Shown here in pieces: positions 11,346 to 22,371 of a stretch of 60,000 bases of DNA (position 1 is the stretch's first letter; each line of letters starts with the position of its first letter). The notes beneath the pieces are model-generated. The model was given only the letters and a program-made list of their open reading frames with translations. It did no database searches and had not been told where the DNA came from. The stretch covers positions 31,150,833 to 31,210,832 of the forward strand of contig NC_087062.1 of NCBI RefSeq assembly GCF_963678635.1. The letters are read 5' to 3'. The DNA comes from Symsagittifera roscoffensis (lineage: Eukaryota; Xenacoelomorpha; Acoela; Convolutidae). The position numbers and the translations under genes were made by a program.

Positions 11346-11429
11346 CACCCCCTTCCTCTGGTAAAATTGCAAAATTAAGCTGTTCAAAAATTGTTCACAT
11401 GGATTTTTGCATGTAAGAAATTTGTACAA

Positions 11430-11665
11430 ATTTTTGAAAAAAAACAAGCCAAAAAAGGCGTTTTTAAGCCCTTTTTGGAAAAACTTGACCAAAAAATTGC
11501 TTTTTTTTGGCGCGCGCTTCCCCCTCAAATTTAGAATATTTTGGCGCCCAAGGAGCTTTTTGAGAAAATTTATGGTCAAACAGCCAAAAATTGATATCTC
11601 GAAATATTACAAAGGGGGACCCTTTGGTTTGGCACGGGGTCGAATCCCTGAGGGGAGGGTTTTAT
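11430..11665. repeat. Fragment of the CAGGGGCGG MITE family
   Basis: The block TTTTTTTTGGCGCGCGCTTCC, then CCCTCAAATTTAG, GGCGCC and AAAGGGGGACCCTTTGG, matches the interior of the intact MITE at 40979-41376. Both terminal inverted repeats are missing or unrecognisable, so this is an internal fragment in intron 2. Confidence 0.65.
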
Positions 11666-12080
11666 ATCACTGTGAAGCTATACTAGTACTGATTCCGACT
11701 GAAAAAGCTTCAAGTAATTTTCCTCGGCATTAAGAAATTACAGTCTGAATTTTGTCCCGTATAAACATTTAGCGGAAAAGTTTGTGGTTATTCAGGACTG
11801 AGCTTTTCTAGTATTGTTATTCTTACCTTTCGCCTGAAGTTTTTGCCTTGATGTTTCAATTATTGTCTCATTTGTTCATGAACTGATACTCACTAGCTCA
11901 AAATTTTCAACTAAGTTGCGATGATAATCAGTTTTACCATTTTTGGTTATTTCGTTTTGTAATAGAGGGTTATTTCAAAAGTGTTTAAAAACTTCTTTCA
12001 TTTCACGGACAGGAAAAACTAATACTTCAGATGTATAGTCACTTTTCAAACAGCAAATTTGAACGAACTAACCGCAAATA
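11666..12080. other. Intron sequence, nothing recognised
   Basis: AT-rich intron 2 sequence with no coding or repeat signal that I recognise. Confidence 0.4.
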
Positions 12081-12564
12081 CTAACCGTTTATACGATATT
12101 TAATTACGAAAATTACTGCAAATATTAGAAACACCATCCCAATAGTTTTCAAAGACAAAGTTCCATCTAAGTATGAGTTTCTAAGGCGGGAAATTTTCTC
12201 ATTGAGGTCTCGATACTTCTTTTTTTTGAATATTAGATGCCTCTCCTCGAGAAATACGTCGTATATCGAGTCGCGAATATTGCTCTTGTTCTCCAAGTTT
12301 TTGAACAACCGTCCAAAAAACGGGATTTTTTGTCCCCACAGATGCGTTCCAGTCACGATTCCAGCTCTGACATTTGTTGGTTGTCCTCAAATTTAAGGGT
12401 CGATCAAACACATTCCATAAAATTAAAGGAATTCGGCCAAAAATCCAAAACTTCCACATGTCAGCGAAAATTTGTCCGATTTCTGGGTATCGCAAAAAAA
12501 TCGGGTCTTCTTCGATTTCGGCCTCAAAACCTCCGAAGGCGGCTTCAATTTCATTTTCAGGCAA
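12081..12564 (-). pseudogene. MULE-type transposase, C-terminal fragment, frameshifted
   Basis: Two overlapping frames together resemble the end of a Mutator-like (MULE) transposase: WNVFDRPLN, then RTTNKCQSWNRDW (the family has RTNN..EGWH), then NPVFWTVVQKLGEQEQ, and in the other frame KKKKYRDLNEKISRL. A frame change lies in the overlap of the two frames (12199-12356). With the N-terminal piece at 12880-13182 it forms one broken element inside intron 2, on the same strand as the host gene. The DDE core is absent between them. Confidence 0.6.
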
Positions 12565-12879
12565 AAACGCTAAACTGAAAAAATTTTGCGCAATTTTTTT
12601 CAGGTTTTCGTCTTCATAGCATTTTTGAAGACCAAAATCTTGAAATTTTCGAAATATACATTGGGAAAAGTGGAACCAGCATCCTCAATGAGTAGATACT
12701 ACGAAAATTTTCTTGACAGCTGCAATAACCCCGTTTTCATAGTCCGTTTTGATTGATTCGGGCATCAAACTGACCGAAAAATTTTCGAACGATTTTTCGC
12801 TCAAAATTGTAAAAAAAATTTACAGTAAATTTCTTCAGTTTTTGAGCCCAAAAATGCCCAAACTACCGGCACAATCCAT

Positions 12880-13182
12880 TCACCGTTTGTTTATTGAACG
12901 AAACAAAAATTCTAGGCCTTCAGTTGTCGCAAAAATTACGAGACCAATTTCTTGATGAAGAACAAATTCTTTACCTTGTTTCGTTTTTCGCCATGCACCC
13001 TTAATTTTCACGTCTTCTAAAGTTTTTGGAGATTCTGGTAAGACTTCGGCTCTTTTTTGGCTCATGCGTTTTCTGATTTTTTCGTATTTAGGGGGCAAAA
13101 AACCTTCAGAAGTCCCCTGTATTGCTTCGTCATACGATTTCTTCAAACTTCCACTGACATTTTGCTCAACGCTCTGAATCAC
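12880..13182 (-). pseudogene. MULE-type transposase, region just before the DDE domain
   Basis: A 100-codon frame with LPPKYEKIRKRM, LPESPKTLEDVKIKG and IGLVIFATTEGLEFLFRS. In MULE transposases this segment precedes the DDE core (pattern: P.SL.DL.IP......G..FLL......I.IFAT...L..L). The core itself (DGTFK onward) is not present downstream, where 315 bp separate it from the C-terminal fragment, so an internal deletion is inferred. Confidence 0.55.
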
Positions 13183-13189
13183 TGTTTTT

Positions 13190-13645
13190 CCAAAAATTTT
13201 CTTGCTGAATTTTTTTGTCTGGGGGGAGGTGATTATGTTCTCCAGGTTTTTTGAAATCCGATTTTTAGTCTCCTGTCATTGTATCACGCGATGGACAATT
13301 GATTTCACAACATTTGAAGTAAATAAAGTTTTCATCAGTTTTATTTCTTTGGAACATAAATCCGTTTATAATTAAATTTTGACCTTTTTTGTTTTTGGCT
13401 TCAATAAAAAAAATCCATTTTTAGTCAGGAAATAATAAATAAAACTACTTTAAAACATGTGGTATTTATTCTGAAAAGCTCAACCGGAACAAATTTTTTC
13501 CTTTCCGCAACCATTCTAAGTTATTTTTAAATTTACATGCAAATTTTGGGCTTCCTGACCCTAATTTTCCTCTTTGGCTGGAAGTCCCGTCGGCTTGTTG
13601 TCCGGCACCCGGAATAAATGTATCTTAAGACCTTACTTGGAGCAT
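13190..13645. other. Intron sequence, nothing recognised
   Basis: AT-rich, no coding or repeat signal that I can name. Confidence 0.35.
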
Positions 13646-13850
13646 TCACATTGAAGAAAGAATGACTAAGGTGAACAAAGTTTTGTTTGCCCTAAAGCGG
13701 AAAGTCTCGGTAAAAAATAGGAAAACCGTAAAGCTGGGTCTGTATAAATCATTGATACTTCCTATATTATTGTTTGGTTTTACATGTGTAGCATCCACTC
13801 GGAAGGAATTACTAACGCTGGGAAACATTCCAAGAGAAGATTGTTAAACG
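13646..13850 (+). pseudogene. Non-LTR retrotransposon (LINE) RT fragment
   Basis: About 60 codons on the plus strand read VNKVLFALKRKVS, then TVKLGLYKSLILPILLFG, matching the segment that follows the RT palm in LINE elements (K..LY.S.I.P.LLYG). It is cut on the right by the repeat beginning at 13851 and has no catalytic motif. It is a short relic in intron 2, antisense to the host gene. Confidence 0.6.
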
Positions 13851-14384
13851 AACAAGACTGCTCATATCAGGGCGAAGCCCTGAATGTTCCGACTGCTTTT
13901 AAAGGTTTTTGGAGCAGTAATAACTTTGAAAAGTTAAATGTAATAAAAAAATGAATTTTTTTTTTCAATTTGAATTTTTTTAAATCAAAATCAACCCCAC
14001 CCCCCACACGCTATATAAATTACAAAAGGATAGATTTTGCTCCTTATAACAAATCAATTATGGCAAATAAGCTTCTTTCAACCAATTTGAAACGATTTCT
14101 AAGACGGATTAGCTCTACGCTTACGCGTTAATAGCGCGAAATATATCGCGCGTTAATTGTCCCAAATTGGCCAAAATTGCAATCTTTAAACCCCATAATT
14201 TTACGAAAAATGATCACAGGTAAAATATCTTTTCAAAATTGAGCTCAGGACAACAATATCTTTCGAATGATATAAAAAAATTCCGTCAAAATTGGCTAGT
14301 TATAAAAAAATGGAATTTTTTCTGAAGAAAAAAAACCCACCCCGAGCACAAATATTCCGTTACTTTCGTATCAAAAGTCGGAAC
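13851..14384 (+). repeat. Dispersed repeat, hairpin-ended family, near full copy
   Basis: Begins AACAAGACTGCTCATATCAGG with the perfect small hairpin CAGGGC-GAA-GCCCTG and GTTCCGACTGC. It ends near CCGTTACTTTCG-TATC-AAAAGTCGGAAC. Interior blocks are shared with copies at 5399, 14498, 17270 and 38330. No coding sequence. GTTCCGACT near the left end and AGTCGGAAC at the right end are inverted. Confidence 0.7.
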
Positions 14385-14497
14385 GATAACAAGAAACAGA
14401 GACTCAGAATACAAAAAGCATCTCCGGCTCTTAAACATCTTGTGCCTTCAAATGCTTCTTCAAGTAAATGATTTTTAGTTGCAAAATCACTAATTAA

Positions 14498-14864
14498 AAC
14501 AAGACTGCTCGTATCAGGGTGAAGCCCTGAATGTTCCGACTGCCTCCTAAGGTCTATGGTGCAGTACTAACATGAAAAAATTGGAAATTAAATGTAATAA
14601 AAACAGGAAAATTAATATCGCGAAGTATATTGCGCGTTAATTGTCCCAGTAGGCCAAAATGGTAATCTTTAAACCCCCATAACTTTACGAAAAATGATCA
14701 CAGGTAAAATATCTTTTCAAATTTAAGCTCAGGACAACAAAACCTTTCGAATGATATTAAAAAATTCCGTCAAAAATGGCTAGTTAAAAGTCGAAATTTA
14801 TCTGAAGAAAAAAAACCACCTCGAGCACAAATATTCCGTTACTTTTGTTACGAAAGTCGGAACA
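14498..14864 (+). repeat. Dispersed repeat, hairpin-ended family, internally deleted copy
   Basis: Same ends as the copy at 13851, but the segment carrying TCTAAGACGGATTAA is missing. It lies in intron 2. Confidence 0.7.
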
Positions 14865-15147
14865 AAAAACAGCGATATGCCGTTGCCAGAAAATTGCCAG
14901 AAAAAACTATCGTAATAACTGGACATTTTTTTACGAATAACGATTGGGACTAATAAACCCCCCTTCAGCATTGCTGCAAATCCACAACAACAACAATGAA
15001 ACAAAAACAACACATCATTGTTGCATCTTCTGTTTTTTTTCGAAAAAGTGTGTGATATTTGAGACTTCAACAATATAGAGAAGCTGGTCTATCATCCGAA
15101 ATTGTGTTCGATGGGCTGCAATTGACTCTCCTGGGCCGGATCATCAG

Positions 15148-15365
15148 CAGACAAACCTCGCGGCTTATGGCATCCTCAGAAACCCGATCTAAATCCCCTC
15201 AATTTATGGTTCTTAGGCCGTGTGAAACCTGAGATTTGAGAAAAACCTGCGGTCATCGGATGAAATCAAGGACAGTGCTAAAACAATAACTCTCGCTGTA
15301 GAAAGAAACGATGCTCAAATTTCAGCCGACCACGCGTGGACGGAATTCTCAAGTAAGTTTCAGAT
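15148..15365 (+). pseudogene. Tc1/mariner-type transposase remnant
   Basis: A plus-strand frame reads KPDLNPLNLWFLGRVKPE, which corresponds to the SPDLNPLD..LWG.VK block around the last catalytic Asp of Tc1/mariner (IS630 superfamily) transposases. A stop follows, then LRSSDEIKDSAKTIT as in the family's C-terminal helix. Only the C-terminal third is recognisable and inverted repeats are not seen. Confidence 0.7.
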
Positions 15366-15760
15366 TCAGACATAATTTTCAGGTTAATGCGAATAATTTT
15401 CAGTTTTTTTGAAACTCTTTTTCAGACTACCAAAAGTATTTTTCTGACTATAACGGAACTGATTCATAGACCCTTGCGACCGAATTTCAGACTACATTGT
15501 GAATAATTTTCAACCTAACACGACCAATTTAAAAACTATAACGCAACTGTTTTTCTAGACTATCGCCACAACATTTAACACTACACCTTGAAATATTTTC
15601 TAGGTTTTGGGACCAAATTTGCGACTAGCACGGCCCCTTTTTAGCTATTGGAACTAATTTCCAGACTAGTGCAACTAATCGCTATGCTTAACCTTGCCTA
15701 ATTTTGGGACTATCGCGATTATTAAGTCGATTAATTCTGGACTATCGCGATCGAAGACGT
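15366..15760. repeat. Degenerate minisatellite in intron 2
   Basis: About a dozen loose copies of a 30-35 bp unit built on CAGACTA...CGCGACCAATTT (for example TTTCTGGACTATCGCGATCGAAG near the right end). The copies are too diverged to set an exact period by eye. Confidence 0.5.
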
Positions 15761-16286
15761 TTTCTATAAGTTTAGCGCTTGTCTACCTAAAATAGATGTC
15801 AGAAAGTAGCACCGAAGGTGATTGTATTCGGCGGTCAGGGGGGTCGGATTGTGATGGTGAGACATCTCAAAAAGATTCATGGACTTTTCAGTCCAACCAT
15901 CGACCAAATACATTTGGTCAGCTTTTTTGCAGCGACTTAAATGCCCAGATTCAGCGTTATTGGGGGCAATTTTTCAGCATTTTTGCAAACTTGAGACCAA
16001 GAACGCCATTTTGCGCCGTTTTTGGAGTGCTTAGTTTTTGCTTAGCCCAACATCACTTTCTCGCATGCATAATTTGTTTTTAAAGTCAAAGGGGCAAAAA
16101 TAGGTGACCCGAGGGCTATCTCATAAACAAAATTCGCATGCAAAAAGTTACACTCACAATGTCAACGGAATTTTCAGTCTCTTGATATCTTTATCTGATT
16201 GATAATTTTAAAATCAAACTTAATTGCTTTGATGTTACGTTAGGCTATTGTCGTATTCCATCCTTTCAAGTTTACGTTGCACTTAC

Positions 16287-16595
16287 TTTTGACAAATGGG
16301 CTGAAGAACTTGCCATAGAACTCTAGCTTCGTTGTGTTTTTAGAGTATAAGAACTTCTTGAGATTGTCCACCAATACATATGTGTCATCATCGGCCTTGA
16401 GGAACCAGTCATAAAGGGAGATATATTGCCTGTAGATGAGCTCTAGAGTGTTGCGAGTCTTGGCCCACAACTGTTTGTGTCCTGTGTAGTTTGTCACTTT
16501 GATGGTTGGGAAGGTGGAGTTGGCCTCATCTGAGATGTAGAGCGTCTTATCACATCTGTCTCCCCACGTATTCCTCACAAATACCGTCTGTTTTG
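16287..16595 (-). CDS. C1GALT1-like glycosyltransferase, exon 2 (catalytic)
   Basis: A 309-nt exon. The 3' splice site is TTAG before CAAAACAG (first base 16595). The 5' splice site is AAAA followed by GTAAGT (last base 16287). It encodes VRNTWGDRCD, LWAKTRNTLELIY, DWFLKADDDTYV (the DDD metal and UDP-sugar motif) and EFYGKFFSPFVK, the core of the GT31 domain. The phase-1 boundaries match exon 1 and exon 3. Reading past the donor gives a short nonsense tail, which supports the donor. Confidence 0.9.
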
Positions 16596-16599
16596 CTAA

Positions 16600-17269
16600 A
16601 TTAACATACCCGTGTTAATGGAAGTTGATGTATTCGAAGTGAGAATTGATGTTTGGGCGAATTGGCATAAATGGGATTGTCACAATCATGAATCTTTTGC
16701 ACGTTTGAATTTGTTTTCCAGGGTCATCACCTCATGTTTCGACTCTCTCAGCCCAAAAAAATTGCTCTCAACTTTGTTCAGCCAAACCTAAATGTTTCGG
16801 CTTGCTTGAGATGATTTTTTAGCCAAACCTAAATTATTTTTTTCACTTGCTTGAGATTCCCTTTTGCAGAAAAATTTGGCTCTGCTTTGGAGATATAAAA
16901 TGCAATTTTGGTGTTTTCTATAATGCCATCAAGTTATTTATGAAAAAGGAAAAAATGAGGACTGGGGGTACTTTCAACCCTACAGGGTACGCCAACTCGA
17001 AAGAGCTTTTATAATCTCGAAAGATCTAGCCGAGTTTCATCCAATCAAAGACAATCAAAGATCCGGCCGGTTTTGACAATGAGGAGCACAGAAGAAAAAT
17101 TTAAATAGCTGAAAATACGAAGAAAACATTTATTGCTGGTTCATCGACAGATCAAAAAGCGTGCAGCTAGAACAACATGAAACAATTTCTAGTCATACCG
17201 CTTTTCATTTCAACTTTGGTCTATTTAGAACTGAGCCTCGTGATGCCTTTAGCTTTAGCTATCAAGATG
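16600..17269. other. Start of intron 1 (acceptor side), nothing recognised
   Basis: AT-rich intron sequence. At 16725-16865 there are two loose copies of AGCCAAACCTAAAT...GCTTGAGAT. No gene seen. Confidence 0.35.
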
Positions 17270-18246
17270 AACAAGACTGCTCGTATCAGGGCGAAACCCT
17301 GAATGTTTCGACTGCATTTTAATTTAAGTGGATTCATTTAAAACGAAATAATAGGGCACTTTTTCAGTTCTCTTTTGATTTTTTCTGAAAATCTTTTTAT
17401 AAAAGGCTATTTATGATGAATTTTTGTTCTTAACTGCAAAAAAACGTGTCAGCGTGAACAAGTGAACAAATTTTCCCAACATTTTTTACACGCAAACTTC
17501 TGACTAAACGAATCTTCAAGAACTCTCGGCTCTTTCCTGTTTCCTCCCTTTCAAATTCAATTTTCAAAAGCTTATTTAACGTTATTATAATGCAATGAAA
17601 TTTGGCGCGGTGAACAAATCGTGTGAACAGATTTGTTCTTCATACTTTACATCGTAGCATCACGCATTTAGCCAAAATAACATATGAAACAAAAATAAAA
17701 CTCGGTATTTTGAAAGCGGGGAAACTGGAAAAGAGCCGAATTCTCTTTTGTAATTTCATGAGGAATGGGAAACCGGAAAATTTTTCATAAGGGATGAGAA
17801 ACTGGGAAACTGCTGAAATTTTCAAAAAAAAAACTTAAAAAAATTCAATTCATGTTTTGTTTTCAAAATCAACCACCCACAGGCTATGTAAAGTAGAAAG
17901 TGATAAATTTTGTATATGGCAAAGTATTAAATAGATCAAAGAGAGCATGCCTTAATCCAAGTTGGAACGAATTCTAAATCGTATTAAGTCTCCGCTTACG
18001 CATTGGTTCTCTCACGCGTTGGTTAATCACGCGTTGGTTCTCTCAGATGGGAGATCTTTAAAACCCCATAACTTTACAAAAAAAAATCACAGTTAAAATA
18101 CCTTTTTCAATTTGACTTTAAGACTGCAACATCTATCGAAGGATAAAAAATTCGTCAAAAAATGTTAATAAAATTTTTGAAATTTGGCGTTAGAAGATAA
18201 CCACCCCAAGCACAAATATTCCGTCAATTTCTTCGAAAGTCGGAAT
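17270..18246 (+). repeat. Dispersed hairpin-ended repeat with a nested MITE
   Basis: The left end is AACAAGACTGCTCGTATCAG at 17270. The right end is CGAAAGTCGGAA at 18246, with interior blocks at 17860-18200. The GGCTCTTT MITE at 17528-17737 lies within, so that MITE arrived later or between two half copies. Confidence 0.55.
17528..17737. mobile_element. GGCTCTTTTCC MITE, 8-bp target duplication (1 mismatch)
   Basis: A 210-bp element with terminal inverted repeats GGCTCTTTCC / GGAAAAGAGCC, flanked by GAACTCTC (17520-17527) and GAATTCTC (17738-17745). Eight-base duplications are typical of hAT-superfamily elements. The interior has no coding sequence and matches the reversed copy at 26658. 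Confidence 0.85.
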
Positions 18247-18337
18247 AACAAGAAGTGCTATTGGTGTCAGCAACAACTCTGTTCAATTTATGCGTTTTGA
18301 AGCTAGAAAGAAATTCTAATGACTCCCTAGCTCAATA

Positions 18338-18691
18338 AACAATACTGCTCGTTTCAGGGCAAATCTTCCGACTGCATTTCAGGCCCTGAATCTTCCGACT
18401 GCGTTTCAGGCTATATGGAGCAGTGTTCGTTTTTAAAAAATGGATGACATTAAAAAGTGCATAACTTTTTCTTGAGTTTTTTTGAGTATCGTGCCATTTG
18501 GTTGCAATAATTGGACACAAGACGCTAAATACATCCCTCTATAGTTTACATTTGCATCTGGGGTTATAAATTCAAGAAAAAAAATGTTTTTTTTTTGTCT
18601 ATGTCAATTGTTCAATTAAAAAACTTTGAACTGACCTGAAAAAGCAGTCGCAACAATCTAAACTTTGTCTTGATATACGAGCACTGTTGTT
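18338..18691. repeat. Small foldback element
   Basis: Left end AACAATACTGCTCG, right end reading GTGCTCGTATATC in reverse complement, with inverted arms of about 70 bp including CCGACTGC and AAAAAGCAGTCG. This is a shorter version (354 bp) of the foldback at 5399-6067. Confidence 0.6.
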
Positions 18692-19462
18692 CCGACTATT
18701 TTCGAAGAAATTGAGGGGACACTTGTGCTCGGGGCCGTTTGTCTCATCAAGACAAATTCAACCTGCAACTTTTGACAATTTTTTTCTTTATCTTTCAATC
18801 ATTCGAAAAAAGTTTTCTCCTGTAATGATTTTTCGTAAAGTTATGGGGTTTTCAATTTTGCAATTTGGCCAATTGGAATATTTCATGCGCAAATTTTTTT
18901 GCGCTATTGACAGGTAGGCACGTAAGCGGAGAGTGTTAATCCGTATGAAAAATTGTTCCAAGTTGATCTGAGGCATGCTATTTGGTCTATTTGTTACCTA
19001 GCTATATGCGAAATATTTTCCTACTTAAAAGAGCGTGTGGGGTCTGATTTTCGAAAACAATTTTCTCAAAATAATATCATCCTCATTTCAAAACTAACAC
19101 TACTCTTAAAAAATTTCAAAAATTCAGTTTAGTCCCGATACGGGTAGACTTAAACGAGACAACATAGCTTGACCCAACCCGTTTGGGAACGACTTCTAAG
19201 AGGATTAAAGCTCCAGTTACGCGTGATCAGCACGATATGTTTTGCGTGTTTGTTGTCCCCATGGCCCATTTGGCTATTTTTTCAAACATCTACATTTTCA
19301 CAGAAACTGATCACAGCTGAAGTATCTTTTTAAGTTTGAGCTCAAAAAAACAATAGTTTTTGAAAAATGTCCCGTCAAAAAATGCTAGTTGAAAATTTTA
19401 AATTTCTCTGGAGAAAAAAATCATCTCGAGCATGTTTTTTCCGTCACTCTTTTTGAAAATCG
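18689..19462. repeat. Two further partial copies of the hairpin-ended family
   Basis: 18689-18970 is a reversed copy (GTTCCGACTATTTTCGAAG to GATCTGAGGCATGC). 19180-19462 is a forward copy lacking its left end (GGAACGACTTCTAAGAGG to AAATCGGAAC). Confidence 0.5.
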
Positions 19463-19469
19463 GAACAGC

Positions 19470-19864
19470 AAGAAAAGCTATACGTGAAATGAGAAATTCA
19501 ATTTAAGGCATGTAGTTTCTCGGAAGAAAGAAAGTCTAGTGACTGTTAGGCATTGTGATACCGACTGAGCTAATTATACTTCTGATTGAAAACTGATAAA
19601 ACTTCGAATAGTAAATTTAGTATCAAATCTGAAGTCTTTTTCTAGGCACAAGATAAAGGCGGATAACTGAGTTCCGTAGCTATGTACCGCAGTCTGAATC
19701 TCAGTCTTCTAATGTTAGAGGTCAGCACAATGTCACCTTGAATAAATACTAACAATATATAAGTATACAGATAACGATATGGACCCTTCAAGGTTACTGC
19801 AGCACATTTACTGTACCACATTCCCCGAAAGACAAATAAAATTTATATGACTTAAGTATAAAAT
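19470..19864. other. Intron 1 sequence between repeats and El4
   Basis: No gene seen. If El4 keeps a 3' LTR it would lie here, but with no second copy in the window it cannot be delimited. Confidence 0.3.
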
Positions 19865-20350
19865 TTAAGTAGATATAGGCGCTTTATTACTCAGTTTAAT
19901 GTTTGTTTGAGAGGTTTTTTCTTTCAGTTTGCTACTCTGCCTCTCTCTATCTCTGTTTTCCTCTGCTGCTTCAATTTGGAGTGGTACGCGCCACGCAGCA
20001 TTCCAAGTTCGGGTAATATCCAGAGACGAGCATCCGAACTTCCGCCTGAATAAATGCCTTTCTAGTAGGCCAATTCTAGTCTCCACTGGTTTGTCCGATT
20101 CAAACTTGAGCATTACTAACTTTTTGCGGTACGCTTTAAGGACTGCTTTATGTAGGTCCGTGATATCTGCCTGCGAACAGATTAAGCGAATGCTATACCG
20201 GTTCTTCGTACCGTTGTGGTTATTGGTTCTTTGTTTGTCTTTCGCTTCGTCTCACTAATGTGGAGCCATCAGTCTCTTCCTGGCGCGACTCGTCGGAAAA
20301 ACCTGGAGGAGTCTTAGGTCGATTTTCCTCTGCTGCTCCGTCTCCTGACG

Positions 20351-20824
20351 TCAGGATTTTTTGGACCGTCTTTGTACACCTCGGGTGAGTACTTGATCAG
20401 CTAGCTTCTCCCACTCTTCGGACTTCATGTCTTGATTTTGAAAAGCTCCCAGGACTGTCTCTGGCGTTGTCTGGCGGGTGAATTCTTTCAATTTCCCTAT
20501 TTCCTTTTTTCCAGGTGTCAATGAGCTCAGTAAAATTGCTTTCGATGAGCTTGGAAGTGACGTAGAGCTATGGTAGTCCGGTTTTTGTTTCTCACTGGCT
20601 GCTGATGCCGCTTTGGCCTTTCTCGCCTCATGGACCGTTGGTCTCTTTTCTCTCTTCTTGAGTGTACCCCCCTCTTGAGTTCTTGGGATTCTTGTTATCG
20701 GTCCTACATTATTTTGTTTCGCTCTTTTTATTGCCAAATTCAAACCCCCGCCTACTCCTGTATCCTTGGATGTCACGGTTGACGGGCTGTTTTGAAATAG
20801 CTTTCTATTCGTTTCTTGCTCCAA
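20351..20824 (-). pseudogene. El4 C-terminal tail
   Basis: 157 codons of low-complexity, Lys/Ser-rich sequence (KKREKRPTVHEARKAKAASA) downstream of the integrase. El2 and El3 also have long Ser/Thr/Pro-rich tails after the integrase, so this is probably the equivalent part. Not recognised as any domain. Confidence 0.4.
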
Positions 20825-21349
20825 TTTCTGCTGTTAATGCAGCATCTCAACTTCCGATTAGCTCTCCGCCAGCGGTGGACTGATTGTTTTCTGTTGATGT
20901 TTTCTCTTTGCTTCCTCGGCAGTGAGACTCTTTCCTTTTTCTGATTCTTCCTGCTTCTTTGGCGATTTATTGTTTACTCTAGATGGAGCTATGTCACTTA
21001 TTCGATATAGCGTCCCCTTGAAAGTGGAAGGCGTTTCTGAGAGTGTTTTCCCCTTTAACGGGTTTGTTAGGGCCTTTTCATTCGTCCTATGTTCTGAGAA
21101 AAATTTGTGAAAAAATTCTTAGATTGCTCTTGCGGTTTATCCTCTATAAACCGTGCTCCCATGAGTAAAGAAGTTCCTTTATCAGCTCATGATTGATTGT
21201 ACTGGTCTCTTCCACTATCCGTCTGATATCGTTCGCAGATGTATCCCTTCGTCTGGAATTCTATCGGGCGTTTGCTTCCAGGAGAGTCTTTAAAGCCCGG
21301 GCTCGATCTCGATCATTGGCTGATTGCACTTGATGTTGAAACAGCGTAC

Positions 21350-22301
21350 TCACGTTACGACTTTTTTACCCTTACGCACGTTCTTCAACTGTGAAGCCGT
21401 GAGGGCCGATCGCTCCAGGTGCTCTTTATCTAAATGATCAGAGTTGACTGAGAATTCATCCCTTAAAATTTTAAATTCAGTTTTTGGAAGACGTTCAAAG
21501 TGAGCTTCAAAAGGCGAGCGTTGTATGATTTTTTGCTTACTGCACATATGGTCTCGCTTTATTGTGCTAAGACAGCTTTATGAATGGGACGCTTTCATCC
21601 AAAAGCATCACCCCAAGTCCATGTTTTTGTTCCATGTTTGTTCCATGTATTTTTCAGAACAAAATTTGTTCATCGCTTCACCCTTCAAACCGGAAAACTG
21701 GTCAGTTTGTATCAATTTGGGTATTCCGTGTGTATCGATATATGTAAGCAAGAATGTTATCCCCCAGTTGATTTTGTAATTTTTACCGACGGAAATTACC
21801 GGTCTATTGCCACTAGCAAGTATGTTTTCTTTACTTTGTGGTTTTAAAGTGGTCACGCGTAATCCTTTTGTAGTTCTTGGCCTGGCTGCGTTAGCAGTGG
21901 TAGCGGTTTTTTTAACAAACTTTTGGAGTGACATATTTAGCATTCTTACCGTAGCGGGTGCAGTTTCTACGTTCTTCAACTAGATTGACTATATTTTCAT
22001 TCATATGGGGCCACTACAAGTAATTCGAGACGCCCAGCATCGCTCCTTGTCCAGAATGACCAGGATGGATCCGGTTTAAGACCGCTGTGCGTAATTGTCC
22101 TGGTGCTGCTAGCCAATTTTCTACAAGAATGCAGTCGTCTACAACTGACATCTGGTGCCATATAGGATTGTTGTACGTGCCCATAAGCTCGAAACCGTGA
22201 CGGTCATTCCTCTCAATGACCCTGCGAACCCTGTCCAACCACATATCCTTGGCAATTAATTCGGCTAACAAGCTTATGTCAAATAATTTTGACAGATTCA
22301 A
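21350..22301 (-). pseudogene. El4 integrase fragments
   Basis: 22301-22014 contains LAELIAKDMWLDRVRRVI and the HHCC histidine region (RIHPGHSGQGAM). 21979-21608 contains HGIPKLIQTDQFSG around the second catalytic Asp. 21547-21350 contains SPFEAHFERLPKTEF, which in El2 reads SPFELHFGRKPNTEW. The first Asp and the catalytic Glu region are missing or broken. Confidence 0.75.
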
Positions 22302-22371
22302 TAAGCCTCCTTTATCGAACTGTTCTGCCAGACGAACGTCGTTTTGCCGAGATGAGTGACTGAGACTACGT

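Noticed and set aside
13851-14384. Helitron
   Set aside because: A hairpin near the end is present, but the 5' TC and 3' CTRR termini and insertion between A and T are not seen.
14798-15073. 91-codon minus-strand frame
   Set aside because: Covers the end of a dispersed repeat and Phe-rich low-complexity sequence.
18687-18976. Overlapping 62-76 codon frames on both strands
   Set aside because: They fall in a dispersed non-coding repeat present elsewhere with stops.
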